This document shows, piece after piece, positions 44,569-54,605 of a DNA stretch of 64,000 nucleotides; the stretch's first letter is position 1; every line of letters starts with the position of its first letter. Position numbers and translations under genes: made by a program. Source of the DNA: Falsiroseomonas ponticola (lineage in GTDB: Bacteria > Pseudomonadota > Alphaproteobacteria > Acetobacterales > Acetobacteraceae). The stretch is from positions 124,001 to 188,000 of the forward strand of contig NZ_JAERQN010000012.1 of the NCBI RefSeq assembly GCF_016805305.1, written 5' to 3'. The notes below the pieces were generated by a model, which did no database searches, was not told the origin of the DNA, and worked only from the letters and a program-made list of their open reading frames with translations.

Positions 44569-46131
44569 TCACCGGATGCGCGTCGCTTCGGTGATGAGCG
44601 GGCCGAGCGACATGCTGCCCTTCAGCTCATACCCGTAGTCCACATTGTCGCGGCGGGCGAAGACCAGCAGGGTTTCCAGCAGCGGCACGCCGCAGACATT
44701 CTCCAGCAGGATCTTCTGCGCCTCCGCCCAGAGGCGGCGCTGCTCCTCCAGGTTGGTGGAGACGCGCGCCGCGTCGATCTGGCTGTCGGCCTGGTCGCAA
44801 TGGGAGAAGTTCGTCACCGCCGTCGGCGTCTGCACGCGCGAACGGCCGTGGTAGAACTGCGTCAGGTAGATGTCCGCCACCGGGAAGCGCGCGGCGGAGT
44901 AGTAGACGAGCGGCGAAAGGTCCTGGCGGATCTGCTGGTGCCAGGTCGCGTGCTCCACCACCTGCAGGTCGAGCGTGATGCCGGACCGGCGCAGCTGCTG
45001 CTGCACCACCTGCATCATGGTCAGCATCTCCGGCAGCTGGGTGTGGATGACGCGGATGGTCAGGCCGTTGGGATGCCCGGCCTCCGCCAGCAGGGCGCGG
45101 GCGCGGTTGCTGTCGAAGGGCAGCAGCGGCGTGGCGTTGGAGAAGCCGAGATAGCCGCGCGGCACCAGGCTCTGCCCTTCGCGCGTCACGTCCTGGCCGC
45201 GGAAGCGCACCAGCTCCGCCCGGTTCACGGCATGGGCGAGGGCGCGGCGGACGCGGATGTCGTTGAAGGGGGGCTGGCGGGTGTTGAGGTTGAGGATCGC
45301 GAGTTCACCGGGCTCGAAGACATCGACCACGGTGTTGGGGATCTGCCGCGTGCGGTTCAGCCAGGTCTGGTCCGCGCGGCCGTAATTCACGTCCAGCTCC
45401 CGGTTCTGGTAGGCCAGGTCGCGGGAGGCGTCGGAGGGGATGAAGCGGTAGGAGATGCGGGCGAGCTGCGGCGCGCCGCGGAAATATTGCTGGTGCGCGA
45501 CGAGTTCGGCGGACTGGTTCGGCGTGACGCGATCCAGCGCGAAGGGGCCGGTGCCGATCGGGTTGCGGGCGAAGGCGTCGCCGCGTTCCTGCACCGCGCG
45601 GCGGCTGACGATGTAGCCGCCGGAGTAGTTCGTGAGGATGCCGAGCAGGCTCGGCACGTTCTCCCGCAGCGTGATGCGGACGGTGTAGGGATCGACCGCC
45701 TCCACCTTCTCGAAGGCACGGAAATCCGCGGCGAAGGCGGAGGTCGCGGCGGTGCCGGACTTGCCGAGGCTGAAGACCACGTCCTCCGCCGTCAGCTCCC
45801 CGAAGCCGCCATGGAACTGCACGCCGCGGCGCAGGTGGAAGGTCCAGGTCTTGCCATCCGCGCTGCTCTCCCAGCGCTCGGCCAGGTCGGGCTCGATCTC
45901 GGAGGGATCGATGGAGCCGGGCTTGAAGCGGACAAGCCCGTTGAACATCCAGGCCACGACCACGCGGTCAATGGTGGAGACGGCGAAATGCGGGTCGAGC
46001 CGCCCGACATCCTGCGCCGCCATGCCGACGCGCAGCGTCTGGCCTTGCGCCTGGGCGTCCTTCGGCACCGTGCCGATGGCCGCCGCCAGCGCCATCACGC
46101 TGCCGAGCAGCGCCGACTTGAATCCTCGCAT
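44569..46131 (-). CDS. Peptide-type ABC transporter substrate-binding protein, second system
   Basis: 520-aa DppA/OppA-family periplasmic protein. Signal peptide MRGFKSALLGSVMALAAAIGTVPKDAQAQG, then LRVGMAAQDVGRLDPHFAVSTIDRVVVAWMFNGLV. The start at 46131 is chosen because the longer open frame is a shadow of the flavoprotein gene upstream. It is encoded between the FAD dehydrogenase subunits and the permeases, so the transported compound is probably the dehydrogenase substrate or a precursor. Confidence 0.92.
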   Translation of the reverse strand: MRGFKSALLGSVMALAAAIGTVPKDAQAQGQTLRVGMAAQDVGRLDPHFAVSTIDRVVVAWMFNGLVRFKPGSIDPSEIEPDLAERWESSADGKTWTFHLRRGVQFHGGFGELTAEDVVFSLGKSGTAATSAFAADFRAFEKVEAVDPYTVRITLRENVPSLLGILTNYSGGYIVSRRAVQERGDAFARNPIGTGPFALDRVTPNQSAELVAHQQYFRGAPQLARISYRFIPSDASRDLAYQNRELDVNYGRADQTWLNRTRQIPNTVVDVFEPGELAILNLNTRQPPFNDIRVRRALAHAVNRAELVRFRGQDVTREGQSLVPRGYLGFSNATPLLPFDSNRARALLAEAGHPNGLTIRVIHTQLPEMLTMMQVVQQQLRRSGITLDLQVVEHATWHQQIRQDLSPLVYYSAARFPVADIYLTQFYHGRSRVQTPTAVTNFSHCDQADSQIDAARVSTNLEEQRRLWAEAQKILLENVCGVPLLETLLVFARRDNVDYGYELKGSMSLGPLITEATRIR

Positions 46132-46181
46132 TGCCTTGCCTTCCCCGTCCCAGTCGATGGCCCCTTCGGGGCCGTGTTCCT

Positions 46182-47303
46182 TCACGCCGCGACAGACTGC
46201 ACCCGGAAACGCCCGATGTCGAAGGCATCGAGCGGCACGTCGGTGCGGCCATCCATCACCAGTTCCGAGAGCACGGCGCCGATGCCGGGCCCGGTCTGGA
46301 AACCTTCGCCGCAAAGGCCGAAGGCATGCAACAGGCCGGGCGTCGTGTGCGACGCGCCGATGACGGGAAACTTGTCGGGCATCTGGCCATCGGTGCCAGA
46401 CCAGGACCGGATGACCATGGCATCGCGCAGCGCGGGCAGCACGGCGATGGCGCGCTGCATGGCGCCGAAGCTGGCCTGCGGGGTGGGACGCACGCTGAGC
46501 GCGGCCTCATCCCCCTCCCCGTGCCCGCCGCCGAAGATGACGTTGCCGCGGGGGATCTGGCGAAGGTAGAGGTCGCCGCCGACGACGCCCAGGCTGTTGC
46601 GGAGGAAATAGGGCAGCGGCTCCGTCACCAGCATGTTGGGGTGTAGGGGCGCGACCGGCACGGGCTCCCCGAACCTGGCCGCGACCTCGCCGCCCCAGAA
46701 GCCGGCGCAGTTCAGCAGCCAGGGGGCGCGGAAGTCCTGGCCATTGGCCGTCACATGGAACAGCGCCCCGTCATGCGCCATGGCGGTGACGGCGTGGTGT
46801 TCGCGGATGCTGGCGCCGGCGGCCTTGGCGGCGCGGGCCAGGGCCGGGGCCAGCAGGCGGGGATTGGCGCTGCCATCCTCCTCCATCAGGCTGCCGGCGA
46901 TGACGGTGTCGCTGAAATAGGGGTGCAGCTCGCGGATCGCGTTGCGGCCGATCATGCGCGGGCGCAGGCCGAATTCGGCGGCCTTGGCGTTCCAGTCCAG
47001 CAGGGACTGCTCCTCGGCCTCGCTGCGGGCGAGCTTGAGGTGGCCGCAGGGGTCGAATTCGGCGTCGGTGCCGGTCAGTTCGGGCAGCCGCGCCCAGATG
47101 GCGCGGGACTTGATGGCGAGCGGCAGGCCGGCGGGGTGGCGGCCCTGCTGGCGGACGCCGCCGTAGTTGGACCCCGTGGCCTGGCTGCCGACCAGGCCAC
47201 GTTCCAGCAGGATGGTGGGGACGCCGCGGAGCGCCAGGTGAAGGGCGGCGGAGGTTCCTGCGCCGCCGCCCCCGATGATGATGACCTCGGCGTCCTGCTG
47301 CAT
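46182..47303 (-). CDS. FAD dehydrogenase subunit, DAO/HcnC type (beta)
   Basis: 373-aa FAD-dependent amine/amino-acid oxidoreductase. The Rossmann motif VIIIGGGGAGTSAALHLALRG lies at residues 7-27; QMPDKFPVIGASHTTPGLLHAFGLCGEGFQTGPGIGAVLSELV is the C-terminal FAD contact of glycine-oxidase-like enzymes. With the next two genes upstream it forms a three-subunit set like octopine/nopaline oxidase, D-hydroxyproline dehydrogenase or hydrogen cyanide synthase; this subunit would bear the catalytic amine-oxidising site. It starts 5 bp after the alpha-subunit gene. Confidence 0.88.
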   Translation of the reverse strand: MQQDAEVIIIGGGGAGTSAALHLALRGVPTILLERGLVGSQATGSNYGGVRQQGRHPAGLPLAIKSRAIWARLPELTGTDAEFDPCGHLKLARSEAEEQSLLDWNAKAAEFGLRPRMIGRNAIRELHPYFSDTVIAGSLMEEDGSANPRLLAPALARAAKAAGASIREHHAVTAMAHDGALFHVTANGQDFRAPWLLNCAGFWGGEVAARFGEPVPVAPLHPNMLVTEPLPYFLRNSLGVVGGDLYLRQIPRGNVIFGGGHGEGDEAALSVRPTPQASFGAMQRAIAVLPALRDAMVIRSWSGTDGQMPDKFPVIGASHTTPGLLHAFGLCGEGFQTGPGIGAVLSELVMDGRTDVPLDAFDIGRFRVQSVAA

Positions 47304-47308
47304 CCGGC

Positions 47309-48661
47309 CTACTGAACGGGTATGGGTTTCACGGGGGGCTGGCCGCGCAGGCGGCCGACCGCATCGACCTTCACGCCCAGCGCATCGGCCAGAACCTCGG
47401 CGGCCGGCGGGCCGCAGAGGCGGCCCTGGCAGCGGCCCATGCCGACGCGGGAGAAGGCCTTGGCGCGGTTCATCTCCGGCGCCTCGGCCGCCGCGGCGGC
47501 GCGGAGTTCGCCGGCGCTGATCACCTCGCAGCGGCAGACCGAGACGCTGTCCGCCATCTTGGCCGCGAGCTTGGCGGGATAGGGGAAGGCGCGGTCGAGC
47601 GCGGCGCGGAAGCGGGCCTCCGTGCGCAGACGCGTATCCAGGTGGACGGTCAGCGCGGCGTCGGAAGGCAGATGGGCATCGGCCAGCAGGGCGAGCGCCG
47701 CGCGGGCGCCGGCGAGTTCCGCGACCTCCGCGCCGCCGATCCCCGCGCCGTCACCGGCCAGGAAGACGCCGGGCACGGGGGTGCGGCCGGCGGAATCGCG
47801 GCGGGGCACCCAGTTCTGCTGCTTCGTGTCGTAGTCGAAGGGCACGCCGGCCAGGTCCGCCAGCTGGCTTTCGGGCTTCAGCCCCCAGCCCAGCGCGACG
47901 GCGTCGCAGGGGGTGACGTGTTCCTTCCAGCCGGAATCGCGCCAGCGCAGCCCGGTGACCGCCGTATCACCCTCGATCGCGATCGGGGTCGCATCCTCCA
48001 CATAGGGCACGCCGGAGAGGCGCAGGCGGAGGTCCATCAGCACGCCGCGCAGGAAGGTGGGCGTGTTCCAGAGCAGGCCGGAGGTCTCCCACGCCTTCTG
48101 GAGGAAGGGGGTGGTGTCCAGCACCAGGGCGGGCTTGGCGCCGGCCTTGATGTATTGCAGGGCCGTCAGGATCAGCAGCGGGCCGCTGCCGACCAGCACG
48201 GGGGACATGCCGATGCCCACCCCCTGGGCCTTGAGGGCGACCTGCGCGCCGCCCAGCGTGGTGACGCCGGGCATGGTCCAGCCCGGCATGGGCACCACGC
48301 GGTCCACCGCGCCGGTGCAGAGGATGAGGGCGTCGTAGCTGACCTCCCCCTGCTGGTTGCCGCCGGTAAGGGTCTGGAGCGTGCGGGTTTCCGGGCGGAT
48401 GTTCCAGACCAGCGTATCCGGGCGCCAATCCGACCGGGCCTTCATGGCATCGAGCGTGGCGTGGAGGCGCTTCGCGCGGCCGGAATCGGCGCCGTAGAGC
48501 GAGGCGGCATCGCGCTGGAAGCCGGCCGGCGGGCGCTGGGTGATGCGGCCGCCGCCATCGGGGCTTTCCTCGATCCAGATCGGGCGGAGGCCCGACCGGA
48601 CCAGCTGTTCCACGGCGCGGATGCCGGCCGGGCCGGCGCCAACCACGACAACACTCTTCAT
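47309..48661 (-). CDS. FAD/NAD(P)-binding dehydrogenase subunit, HcnB/opine-oxidase alpha type
   Basis: 450-aa flavoprotein. N-terminal VVVVGAGPAGIRAVEQLVRSG binds FAD; PVLVGSGPLLILTALQYIKAGA is a second dinucleotide fold. The C-terminal part has the (2Fe-2S) BFD-like set C376-x-C378 and C411-x4-C416 (CRCEV and GRCQGRLCGP). This matches the alpha subunits of opine oxidase, hydroxyproline dehydrogenase and HCN synthase, which pass electrons between subunits. Its start overlaps the small Fe-S subunit gene by 4 bp. Confidence 0.9.
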   Translation of the reverse strand: MKSVVVVGAGPAGIRAVEQLVRSGLRPIWIEESPDGGGRITQRPPAGFQRDAASLYGADSGRAKRLHATLDAMKARSDWRPDTLVWNIRPETRTLQTLTGGNQQGEVSYDALILCTGAVDRVVPMPGWTMPGVTTLGGAQVALKAQGVGIGMSPVLVGSGPLLILTALQYIKAGAKPALVLDTTPFLQKAWETSGLLWNTPTFLRGVLMDLRLRLSGVPYVEDATPIAIEGDTAVTGLRWRDSGWKEHVTPCDAVALGWGLKPESQLADLAGVPFDYDTKQQNWVPRRDSAGRTPVPGVFLAGDGAGIGGAEVAELAGARAALALLADAHLPSDAALTVHLDTRLRTEARFRAALDRAFPYPAKLAAKMADSVSVCRCEVISAGELRAAAAAEAPEMNRAKAFSRVGMGRCQGRLCGPPAAEVLADALGVKVDAVGRLRGQPPVKPIPVQ

Positions 48662-48933
48662 CGACGGATCACCTTCATCCCTGGTGCCGCCAATGTGGTG
48701 CAGGCGCGCCGGATTCCAGAGCCCTCCACCAGAACCCAGCAATCCTGGCAGGCGCCCATCCAGCAGAAGCCGGCCCGGCCGCCATCCCCGAATTCGCTGG
48801 TCCGCACATGGGCCAGGCCGCCCGCCAGCATGGCCGTCAGCAGCGTATCGTCTTGTTTTGCAACGATCTCGGCGCCGTCCACGGTGAAGGCGATGGCGGG
48901 CCGGTCCTGGTCCACCAGGCGCGTGACGGTCAT
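48658..48933 (-). CDS. (2Fe-2S)-binding small subunit, HcnA type
   Basis: 91-aa ferredoxin-like subunit with C57-x4-C62-x2-C65-x12-C78, the plant-type 2Fe-2S arrangement. The preceding FTVDGAEIVAKQDDTLLTAML is typical of HcnA/SoxA-N-like subunits. The ATG at 48933 overlaps the SDR stop (ATGA), which settles the start over a TTG seven codons upstream. It completes the three-subunit dehydrogenase with the two flavoproteins downstream. Confidence 0.92.
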   Translation of the reverse strand: MTVTRLVDQDRPAIAFTVDGAEIVAKQDDTLLTAMLAGGLAHVRTSEFGDGGRAGFCWMGACQDCWVLVEGSGIRRACTTLAAPGMKVIRR

Positions 48934-49617
48934 GCCAGCGCCTCGAAACGGCAATTAACCTTAATCTCCCCGACAGTTGCGGAGTTCGGCAGGCGCAGCA
49001 CCGTCTCCACCAGCACGGCCACATCCTCCGGCCGGCTCATCGCCTCCCGCGGCCATTTCGCCTTGGCGGTCATGTCGGTGGCGACGAAGCCGGGGCATAC
49101 CGCGGTGGCGCGGATGCCATGTTCCCAGCCGAGGCGCCGGACCTCCTGCGTCAGGGCCACCACGGCGAACTTGCTCATGGCGTAGCCCAGATTCTCATTG
49201 GCCACGCGCTTGCCGGAGAGGGAGGCGAGGTTCACCACCCTGCCCTGCCCGCCGGCCACCAGATGCGGCCAGGCGGCGCGGATCAGCCGCATTGGCCCCT
49301 TCACGTTCACCCGCCATTGCTGGTCGATGGGGGTTTCGTCCGCGTCCAGCAGCCGGCCCATGGGGTTGATGCCGGCGGCGTTCACCACGGCGTCGATCCG
49401 GCCGAAGCGGGCCATGGCGGCGGCGACCCAGGCTTCCGAGGCCCCCTCCTGCTCCGCATCCCAGGGGTGGAGCATGAGGTCCGGCCCGGCGGCGAGCTTC
49501 GAGGCGCTGCCCCGGATGCCGGCGGAGACGAGCCAGCCGGAGCCGTGCAGGCGGCGCAGGATCTCCCGCCCGATGCCGCGGGTGGCACCGGTGATCAACA
49601 CGACCCTGCCCACTGGA

Positions 49618-49625
<8 letters not shown>
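48930..49625 (-). CDS. SDR family oxidoreductase
   Basis: 231-aa classical SDR. Cofactor motif [12 protein letters not shown] at about 82-85, and Ser135, Tyr148, Lys152 (YAMSK) with the normal 13-residue spacing. The GTG start at 49625 overlaps the upstream ATPase stop by 8 bp and has GAAGG upstream; a GTG at 49613 is possible. It lies between the ATPase and the dehydrogenase subunits and probably acts on the keto or hydroxy acid that the dehydrogenase module yields or consumes. Confidence 0.87.
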
Positions 49626-50604
<979 letters not shown>

Positions 50605-50649
50605 GCCCCGCCACGTTGCGCCAGCCCCGCGCGGGCTTCAAGCGGGTGA

Positions 50650-51657
50650 CTAGAGCGTGACGAAACTTCCCTCTCGCGCGCTGCGCAGGATGGCCTCGAT
50701 CGTCCGCTGGACGGAAAGACCGGAGGCGCCGCTGTTGCTGGGTGGACGTTTTTCCGCGATCGCGCCCAGGACCTCCGCGATCATGGAACGGTGGGGGCCG
50801 TGGTCGAAGGCCATGGGGTCCGCGCCGCCGCCGCCGGCGAGGCCACGGTCGAGGATCTCGACCGGTTGGCCCTTGAGGTGGAGTTCCAGCCGTTCGGCGA
50901 CGAGGACCGCGCTGCCGCCGGTGCCCGCGATCTCGATGCGCTCGGGGAAGCCGGGCTCGGCGACCGTGGTGGCATCCAACACGCCGATGGCGCCGCTGGC
51001 GAAGTGGAGCGTGGCGGCGGCGATGTCCTCCGTATCGATGGACCGCAGCGGGCTGGTGACGGCGAGCGCGGCCAGGCGGTCCACGGGGCCGGCGAGGTGC
51101 AGCAGCAGATCGAGGGTGTGGATGGACTGCGTCAGCAGCACGCCGCCGCCATCCCGCGCCTTCATCCCCCGCCCCGGCTGGGCGAAATAGGCGGCATCGC
51201 GCCACCAGCGGATGGAGGCGGAGCAGGAGAGCAATTTCCCGAGCGCGCCGGAGTCGATGGCCTGCTTCAGGCGGAGCGAGGCGGGGCGGAAGCGGTGCTG
51301 GAACACCACCGCGAGGGTGATGCCGGCCGCGGCGTCGAGCAGGCGCTGGGCGCGCTCCGCGGTGATCTCGAGCGGCTTCTCCACCAGCACATGGCGGCAG
51401 GCGGCGGCGGCGGCCTGGACCATGGGGAGATGCGCGCCGGGCGGTGTCAGCACCAGCAGCAGGTCGCTGGCGGCGATCAGCGCATCCAGGCTGTCGAAGA
51501 CCGGCACGGACCAGCGGGTGGCGAAGGCCGTGCGACGATCGGCGCTGGGGGAGAAGCCGCCGGCGATGCGGACCTGGCCCGCCGCCTCCAGGTCCCGCAG
51601 CGCGAGCATATGGGGCTGCGCGGCCATGCCGAGGCCGGCCAGTCCGACGCGGATCAT
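50650..51657 (-). CDS. Gfo/Idh/MocA family oxidoreductase
   Basis: 335-aa NAD(P)-dependent oxidoreductase. Nucleotide motif GLAGLGMAAQPH at 5-16; catalytic-Lys motif EKP at 93-95; the conserved GGVLLTQSIHTLDLLLHLAG holds the usual Asp/His pair. Members oxidise or reduce sugars, inositols, biliverdin or amino-sugar derivatives. Its start overlaps the enoyl-CoA hydratase stop by 4 bp, and the ABC operon begins 45 bp downstream. Confidence 0.9.
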   Translation of the reverse strand: MIRVGLAGLGMAAQPHMLALRDLEAAGQVRIAGGFSPSADRRTAFATRWSVPVFDSLDALIAASDLLLVLTPPGAHLPMVQAAAAACRHVLVEKPLEITAERAQRLLDAAAGITLAVVFQHRFRPASLRLKQAIDSGALGKLLSCSASIRWWRDAAYFAQPGRGMKARDGGGVLLTQSIHTLDLLLHLAGPVDRLAALAVTSPLRSIDTEDIAAATLHFASGAIGVLDATTVAEPGFPERIEIAGTGGSAVLVAERLELHLKGQPVEILDRGLAGGGGADPMAFDHGPHRSMIAEVLGAIAEKRPPSNSGASGLSVQRTIEAILRSAREGSFVTL

Positions 51658-52379
51658 GCTGATGTCTCCCGGAGCGCCGCGAGGCAGAGGACGTTGAGTT
51701 CGTTTTCGTAGGCGAGGCCGGCGCTGAGCGGCGCCTCCATCGCGTGCCGCACCGCGGCCTTCACGGCCTGGGTGGCGACGGGGGAATGGCTGGCCAGCCT
51801 GGCGCAGAGGGCCATGGCGGCGTCGTGCAGCGCCTCCTCCGCCACCAGCTGTTCGACCAGGCGGAGGCGGAGCGCTTCCCCGGCATCGATGGTGTCACCG
51901 GTGAGGAGCAGGCGGAGCGCCTGGCCGGTGCCGATGAGACGGGGAAGGAGCTGGGAGGCGCCGCCGCCGCCGACCCATCCCCGCGTGACCTCCGGGAAGC
52001 CGATGCGGGTGGAGGGGGCGGCGAGGCGGATATCGGCGGCCAGCGCCAGTTCGAACCCGCCGCCCAGCGCCCAGCCCTTCAGCGCCGCGACGACGGGCTT
52101 GCGGATGGACCGCACGGCGCCCGGATAGTCCGGGCGATGGCGGAAATCCCAGGCGGTCGGGAAGGCCTCGATGGCCTTGAGGTCCATGCCGGCGCAGAAG
52201 GCGCGCGGGCCGGCGCCTTCCAGCAGCACGGCGCGGATCGTGTCATCCGCGTTGATCGTGCGAGCGTGGTCGGAAAGCTGTTCGGCCATCCCGTTGGTGA
52301 TGGCGTTGTGCTTGGCGGGGCGATCCAGCGTCAGGCGCGCGACCGCCCCTTCCCGATGCAGCAGGACCTGCCCGTCCAT
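51654..52379 (-). CDS. Enoyl-CoA hydratase/isomerase family protein
   Basis: 241-aa crotonase-family protein. AFCAGMDLKAI and KGWALGGGFELALAADIRLA form the CoA and oxyanion regions; Glu in GGFELA and in IGFPEVTRGW occupy the hydratase positions, followed by a run of Gly (VGGGGASQLLPR) where GAGGTQ is usual. It is the first gene of the minus-strand unit and coupled to the Gfo/Idh/MocA gene. Its promoter must lie in the palindrome-rich gap shared with the divergent CoA-transferase. Confidence 0.9.
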   Translation of the reverse strand: MDGQVLLHREGAVARLTLDRPAKHNAITNGMAEQLSDHARTINADDTIRAVLLEGAGPRAFCAGMDLKAIEAFPTAWDFRHRPDYPGAVRSIRKPVVAALKGWALGGGFELALAADIRLAAPSTRIGFPEVTRGWVGGGGASQLLPRLIGTGQALRLLLTGDTIDAGEALRLRLVEQLVAEEALHDAAMALCARLASHSPVATQAVKAAVRHAMEAPLSAGLAYENELNVLCLAALRETSA

Positions 52380-52409
52380 CCGTTTCCATCCCCGTTGTCG
52401 CGGGATAGC

Positions 52410-52451
52410 CTACAGCACGATCTGTCCGAATGGACAGATCTCGTGCTGTAG
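52410..52451. repeat. Large inverted repeat (first of a pair)
   Basis: CTACAGCACG (52410-52419) plus ATCTGTCC (52420-52427) pair with GGACAGAT (52432-52439) and CGTGCTGTAG (52442-52451), an 18-bp stem with a 4-nt loop and one 2-nt bulge. It sits 30 bp upstream of the enoyl-CoA hydratase start and 12 bp from the even longer palindrome at 52464-52514. It resembles the mosaic palindromic elements found between genes in alphaproteobacteria; no second copy is in this window. Confidence 0.75.
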
Positions 52452-52463
52452 AAGCTGTTGTTT

Positions 52464-52514
52464 CTAAAGCACTATCGGTTCACACTGATTCAGTGTGAAC
52501 CGATAGTGCTTTAG
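52464..52514. repeat. Perfect 51-bp palindrome
   Basis: The 25-base arm at 52464-52488 (starting CTAAAGCACTATCGG) is the exact reverse complement of 52490-52514, with a single T at 52489 as centre. It lies in the 164-bp gap between divergent CoA-ester genes and ends 13 bp before the CoA-transferase ribosome-binding site (GGAGGG at 52528). It is more A+T-rich than its surroundings. A REP-like repeat, a cruciform or an RNA hairpin are all possible. Confidence 0.85.
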
Positions 52515-52543
52515 CGGCAAATCACTCGGAGGGAATGGGCGGG

Positions 52544-54082
52544 ATGCGCAGGGTCTCGGCGGCGCAGGCGGCATCGCTGGTGCGGGATGGCGACACGCTG
52601 CTGATCGGCGGGTCGGGCGGCGGGCATGCGGTGCCGGATGCGCTGCTGGCGGCGCTCGGCCAGCGCTTCCGGGATGAGGGGCTGCCGCGCGGCATCACGG
52701 CGCTGCACCCCGTGGGGGTGGGCGATGGCGGCCAGCGCGGGATGGGGCATCTGGCGCAGAAGGGGCTGCTGCGGCGCAACATCGCAGGCAGCTTCGTCAA
52801 CAGCCCGCCCGTGGGGCGCATGGCGCTGGACGATGAGATCGAGGCCTGGTCCCTGCCGCAGGGCGCGCTGTCGCAATTGATGCGGGAGATGGCGGCGGGG
52901 CGGATGGGGCTGTTCACCAAGACCGGGCTGCACACCTTCGTCGATCCGCGCCTGCAGGGCGGGCGGCAGAGCGCCTCCGCGAAGGAAGACCTCGTGACGC
53001 TGGAGGTGGTGCGGGGCGAGGAGATGCTGTTCTACAAGCCCTACCACATCGACATCGCCTTCCTCCGCGGCACCACGGCGGATGAGGATGGCAACGTCTC
53101 CATGGAGCAGGAGGCGGTGACCTTGGAGATGCTGAGCGAGGCGCAGGCGACGAAGCGCTGCGGCGGCATCGTGGTGGTGCAGGTGAAGCGCATGGCCGCG
53201 CGCGGCACGCTGCATCCGAAGATGGTGAAGATCCCGGGCATCCTGGTGGACCTGGTGGTGGTGGAGCCGGCGCAGGAGCAGACCTTCCTGGTGCCCTATT
53301 CCACCGCCTATTCGGGGGAGCTGCGCATCCCGCTGGATGACATCCCGGTCCTGAAGCAGGATTCGCGAAAAGTGGTGGCGCGAAGGGGGGCGCTGGAATT
53401 GTTTCCGCGCGCCATCTGCAACCTCGGTTCCGGCATCTTCACCGGCATCGCCAATGTGGCGGCGGAGGAAGGGTGCCTGGACGCCATCTGCCTGACCAAT
53501 GAACAGGGCAATGTCGGCGGCGCGCCGGCGAGCGGGGGCGATGCGGGGGCGGCGATGAACCCGGATGCGCAGCTCGACCAGCCCTACCAGTTCGACTTCT
53601 ACGATGGCGGCGGGCTCGACCTCGCCTTCCTCTCCTTCGCGGAATTCGATGCGGCGGGGAACGTCAATGTCTCCCGCTTCGGGGACAAGCTGATCGGGCC
53701 GGGGGGCTTCATCAACATCAGCCAGAACGCGAAGCGGGTGGTGTTCGGCGGCACGCTGACGGCGGGTGGCAAGCCCAAGGCGGTGGCACAGGTGGAGCAG
53801 ATCACCTTCGCCGGCGCCTATGCGCGCGAGCGGGGGCAGCCCGTGCTGTATGTGACGGAGTGCGCGGTGTTCCGGCTGGGGGATGCCGGGCCGGAACTGG
53901 TGGAGATCGCGCCGGGGCTGACGGTGGAGGACATCGCGGCGCGGATGGGATTCCGCCCGGCGGTGGCGCCCGGCCTGCGGGCGATGGATGCGCGGTTGTT
54001 CGCGCCAGAGCCGATGGGGCTGAAGGCGGAGATCGCGGCGAAGCCGGGCAAGCCCGTGAACCCGCGGCTGGCGGCGCTGTGA
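52544..54082 (+). CDS. Acyl-CoA:carboxylate CoA-transferase (fused alpha-beta)
   Basis: 512-aa family I CoA-transferase with both halves in one chain, as in propionate CoA-transferase. N-terminal RDGDTLLIGGSGGGHAVPDALL; the second half carries the catalytic Glu region CLTNEQGNVGGAP, with Glu320 the likely nucleophile. It would activate a carboxylic acid by CoA transfer. ATG at 52544 is favoured because GGAGGG is 10 bp upstream; an ATG at 52535 would have only 1 bp spacing. Coupled with MaoC and TRAP genes. Confidence 0.9.
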   Translation: MRRVSAAQAASLVRDGDTLLIGGSGGGHAVPDALLAALGQRFRDEGLPRGITALHPVGVGDGGQRGMGHLAQKGLLRRNIAGSFVNSPPVGRMALDDEIEAWSLPQGALSQLMREMAAGRMGLFTKTGLHTFVDPRLQGGRQSASAKEDLVTLEVVRGEEMLFYKPYHIDIAFLRGTTADEDGNVSMEQEAVTLEMLSEAQATKRCGGIVVVQVKRMAARGTLHPKMVKIPGILVDLVVVEPAQEQTFLVPYSTAYSGELRIPLDDIPVLKQDSRKVVARRGALELFPRAICNLGSGIFTGIANVAAEEGCLDAICLTNEQGNVGGAPASGGDAGAAMNPDAQLDQPYQFDFYDGGGLDLAFLSFAEFDAAGNVNVSRFGDKLIGPGGFINISQNAKRVVFGGTLTAGGKPKAVAQVEQITFAGAYARERGQPVLYVTECAVFRLGDAGPELVEIAPGLTVEDIAARMGFRPAVAPGLRAMDARLFAPEPMGLKAEIAAKPGKPVNPRLAAL

Positions 54083-54516
54083 TCCTGGGCATCGAGGCGG
54101 GGGCGGCGGAGAGCTTCACCAAGGCGGTGACGGAGCGCGACCTGCTGCTGACCGCCGAGATCACCGGGGACCACGACCCGCTGCATGTGGACGAGGCCTA
54201 TGCGGCCCGCACCGCCTACGGCCAGCGGATCGCGCATGGGGCGCTGGTGCTGGGGCTGCTTTCCTCCACCGCGTCGCGCATCGCGCACCGCGCCATCGCG
54301 GGCGGGGCGGAGGGCGTGCCCGTCTCCCTCGGCTATGACCGCGTGCGCTTCCTGGCGCCGGTCTTCGTGGGGGATGTGCTGACGGCGCATTACATGGTGG
54401 AAAGCATCGACCCGGTGCGCGGCCGCAGCGAGGCGGCGTGCGAGGTGGTGAAGGCCGATGGGACGCGCTGCCTGGTGGCGCGGCATATCCTCAAATGGGT
54501 GGCGGAATCCCGGTAA
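54079..54516 (+). CDS. MaoC-type (R)-specific enoyl-CoA hydratase
   Basis: 145-aa hot-dog-fold hydratase. Asp31 and His36 in GDHDPLHVDEAYA occupy the same positions as the catalytic pair of Aeromonas PhaJ. The GTG start at 54079 overlaps the CoA-transferase stop, so a longer open frame from 53860 is rejected. It probably hydrates or dehydrates the CoA ester formed by its neighbour. Confidence 0.92.
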   Translation: MILGIEAGAAESFTKAVTERDLLLTAEITGDHDPLHVDEAYAARTAYGQRIAHGALVLGLLSSTASRIAHRAIAGGAEGVPVSLGYDRVRFLAPVFVGDVLTAHYMVESIDPVRGRSEAACEVVKADGTRCLVARHILKWVAESR

Positions 54517-54605
54517 CTGGGCGGTTCCCAAGCGGGCCGGGACCGCGCTAGCCTTCCCCTCCAGAGCCGGGCGCATGACCCGGCCGAACAATGGGGAGAT
54601 AGTCC

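Noticed and set aside
46182-48933. Hydrogen cyanide synthase hcnABC
   Set aside because: The subunit architecture matches, but the ABC importer, SDR and other catabolic genes point to an amino-acid or opine dehydrogenase; sequence alone does not favour cyanide synthesis.
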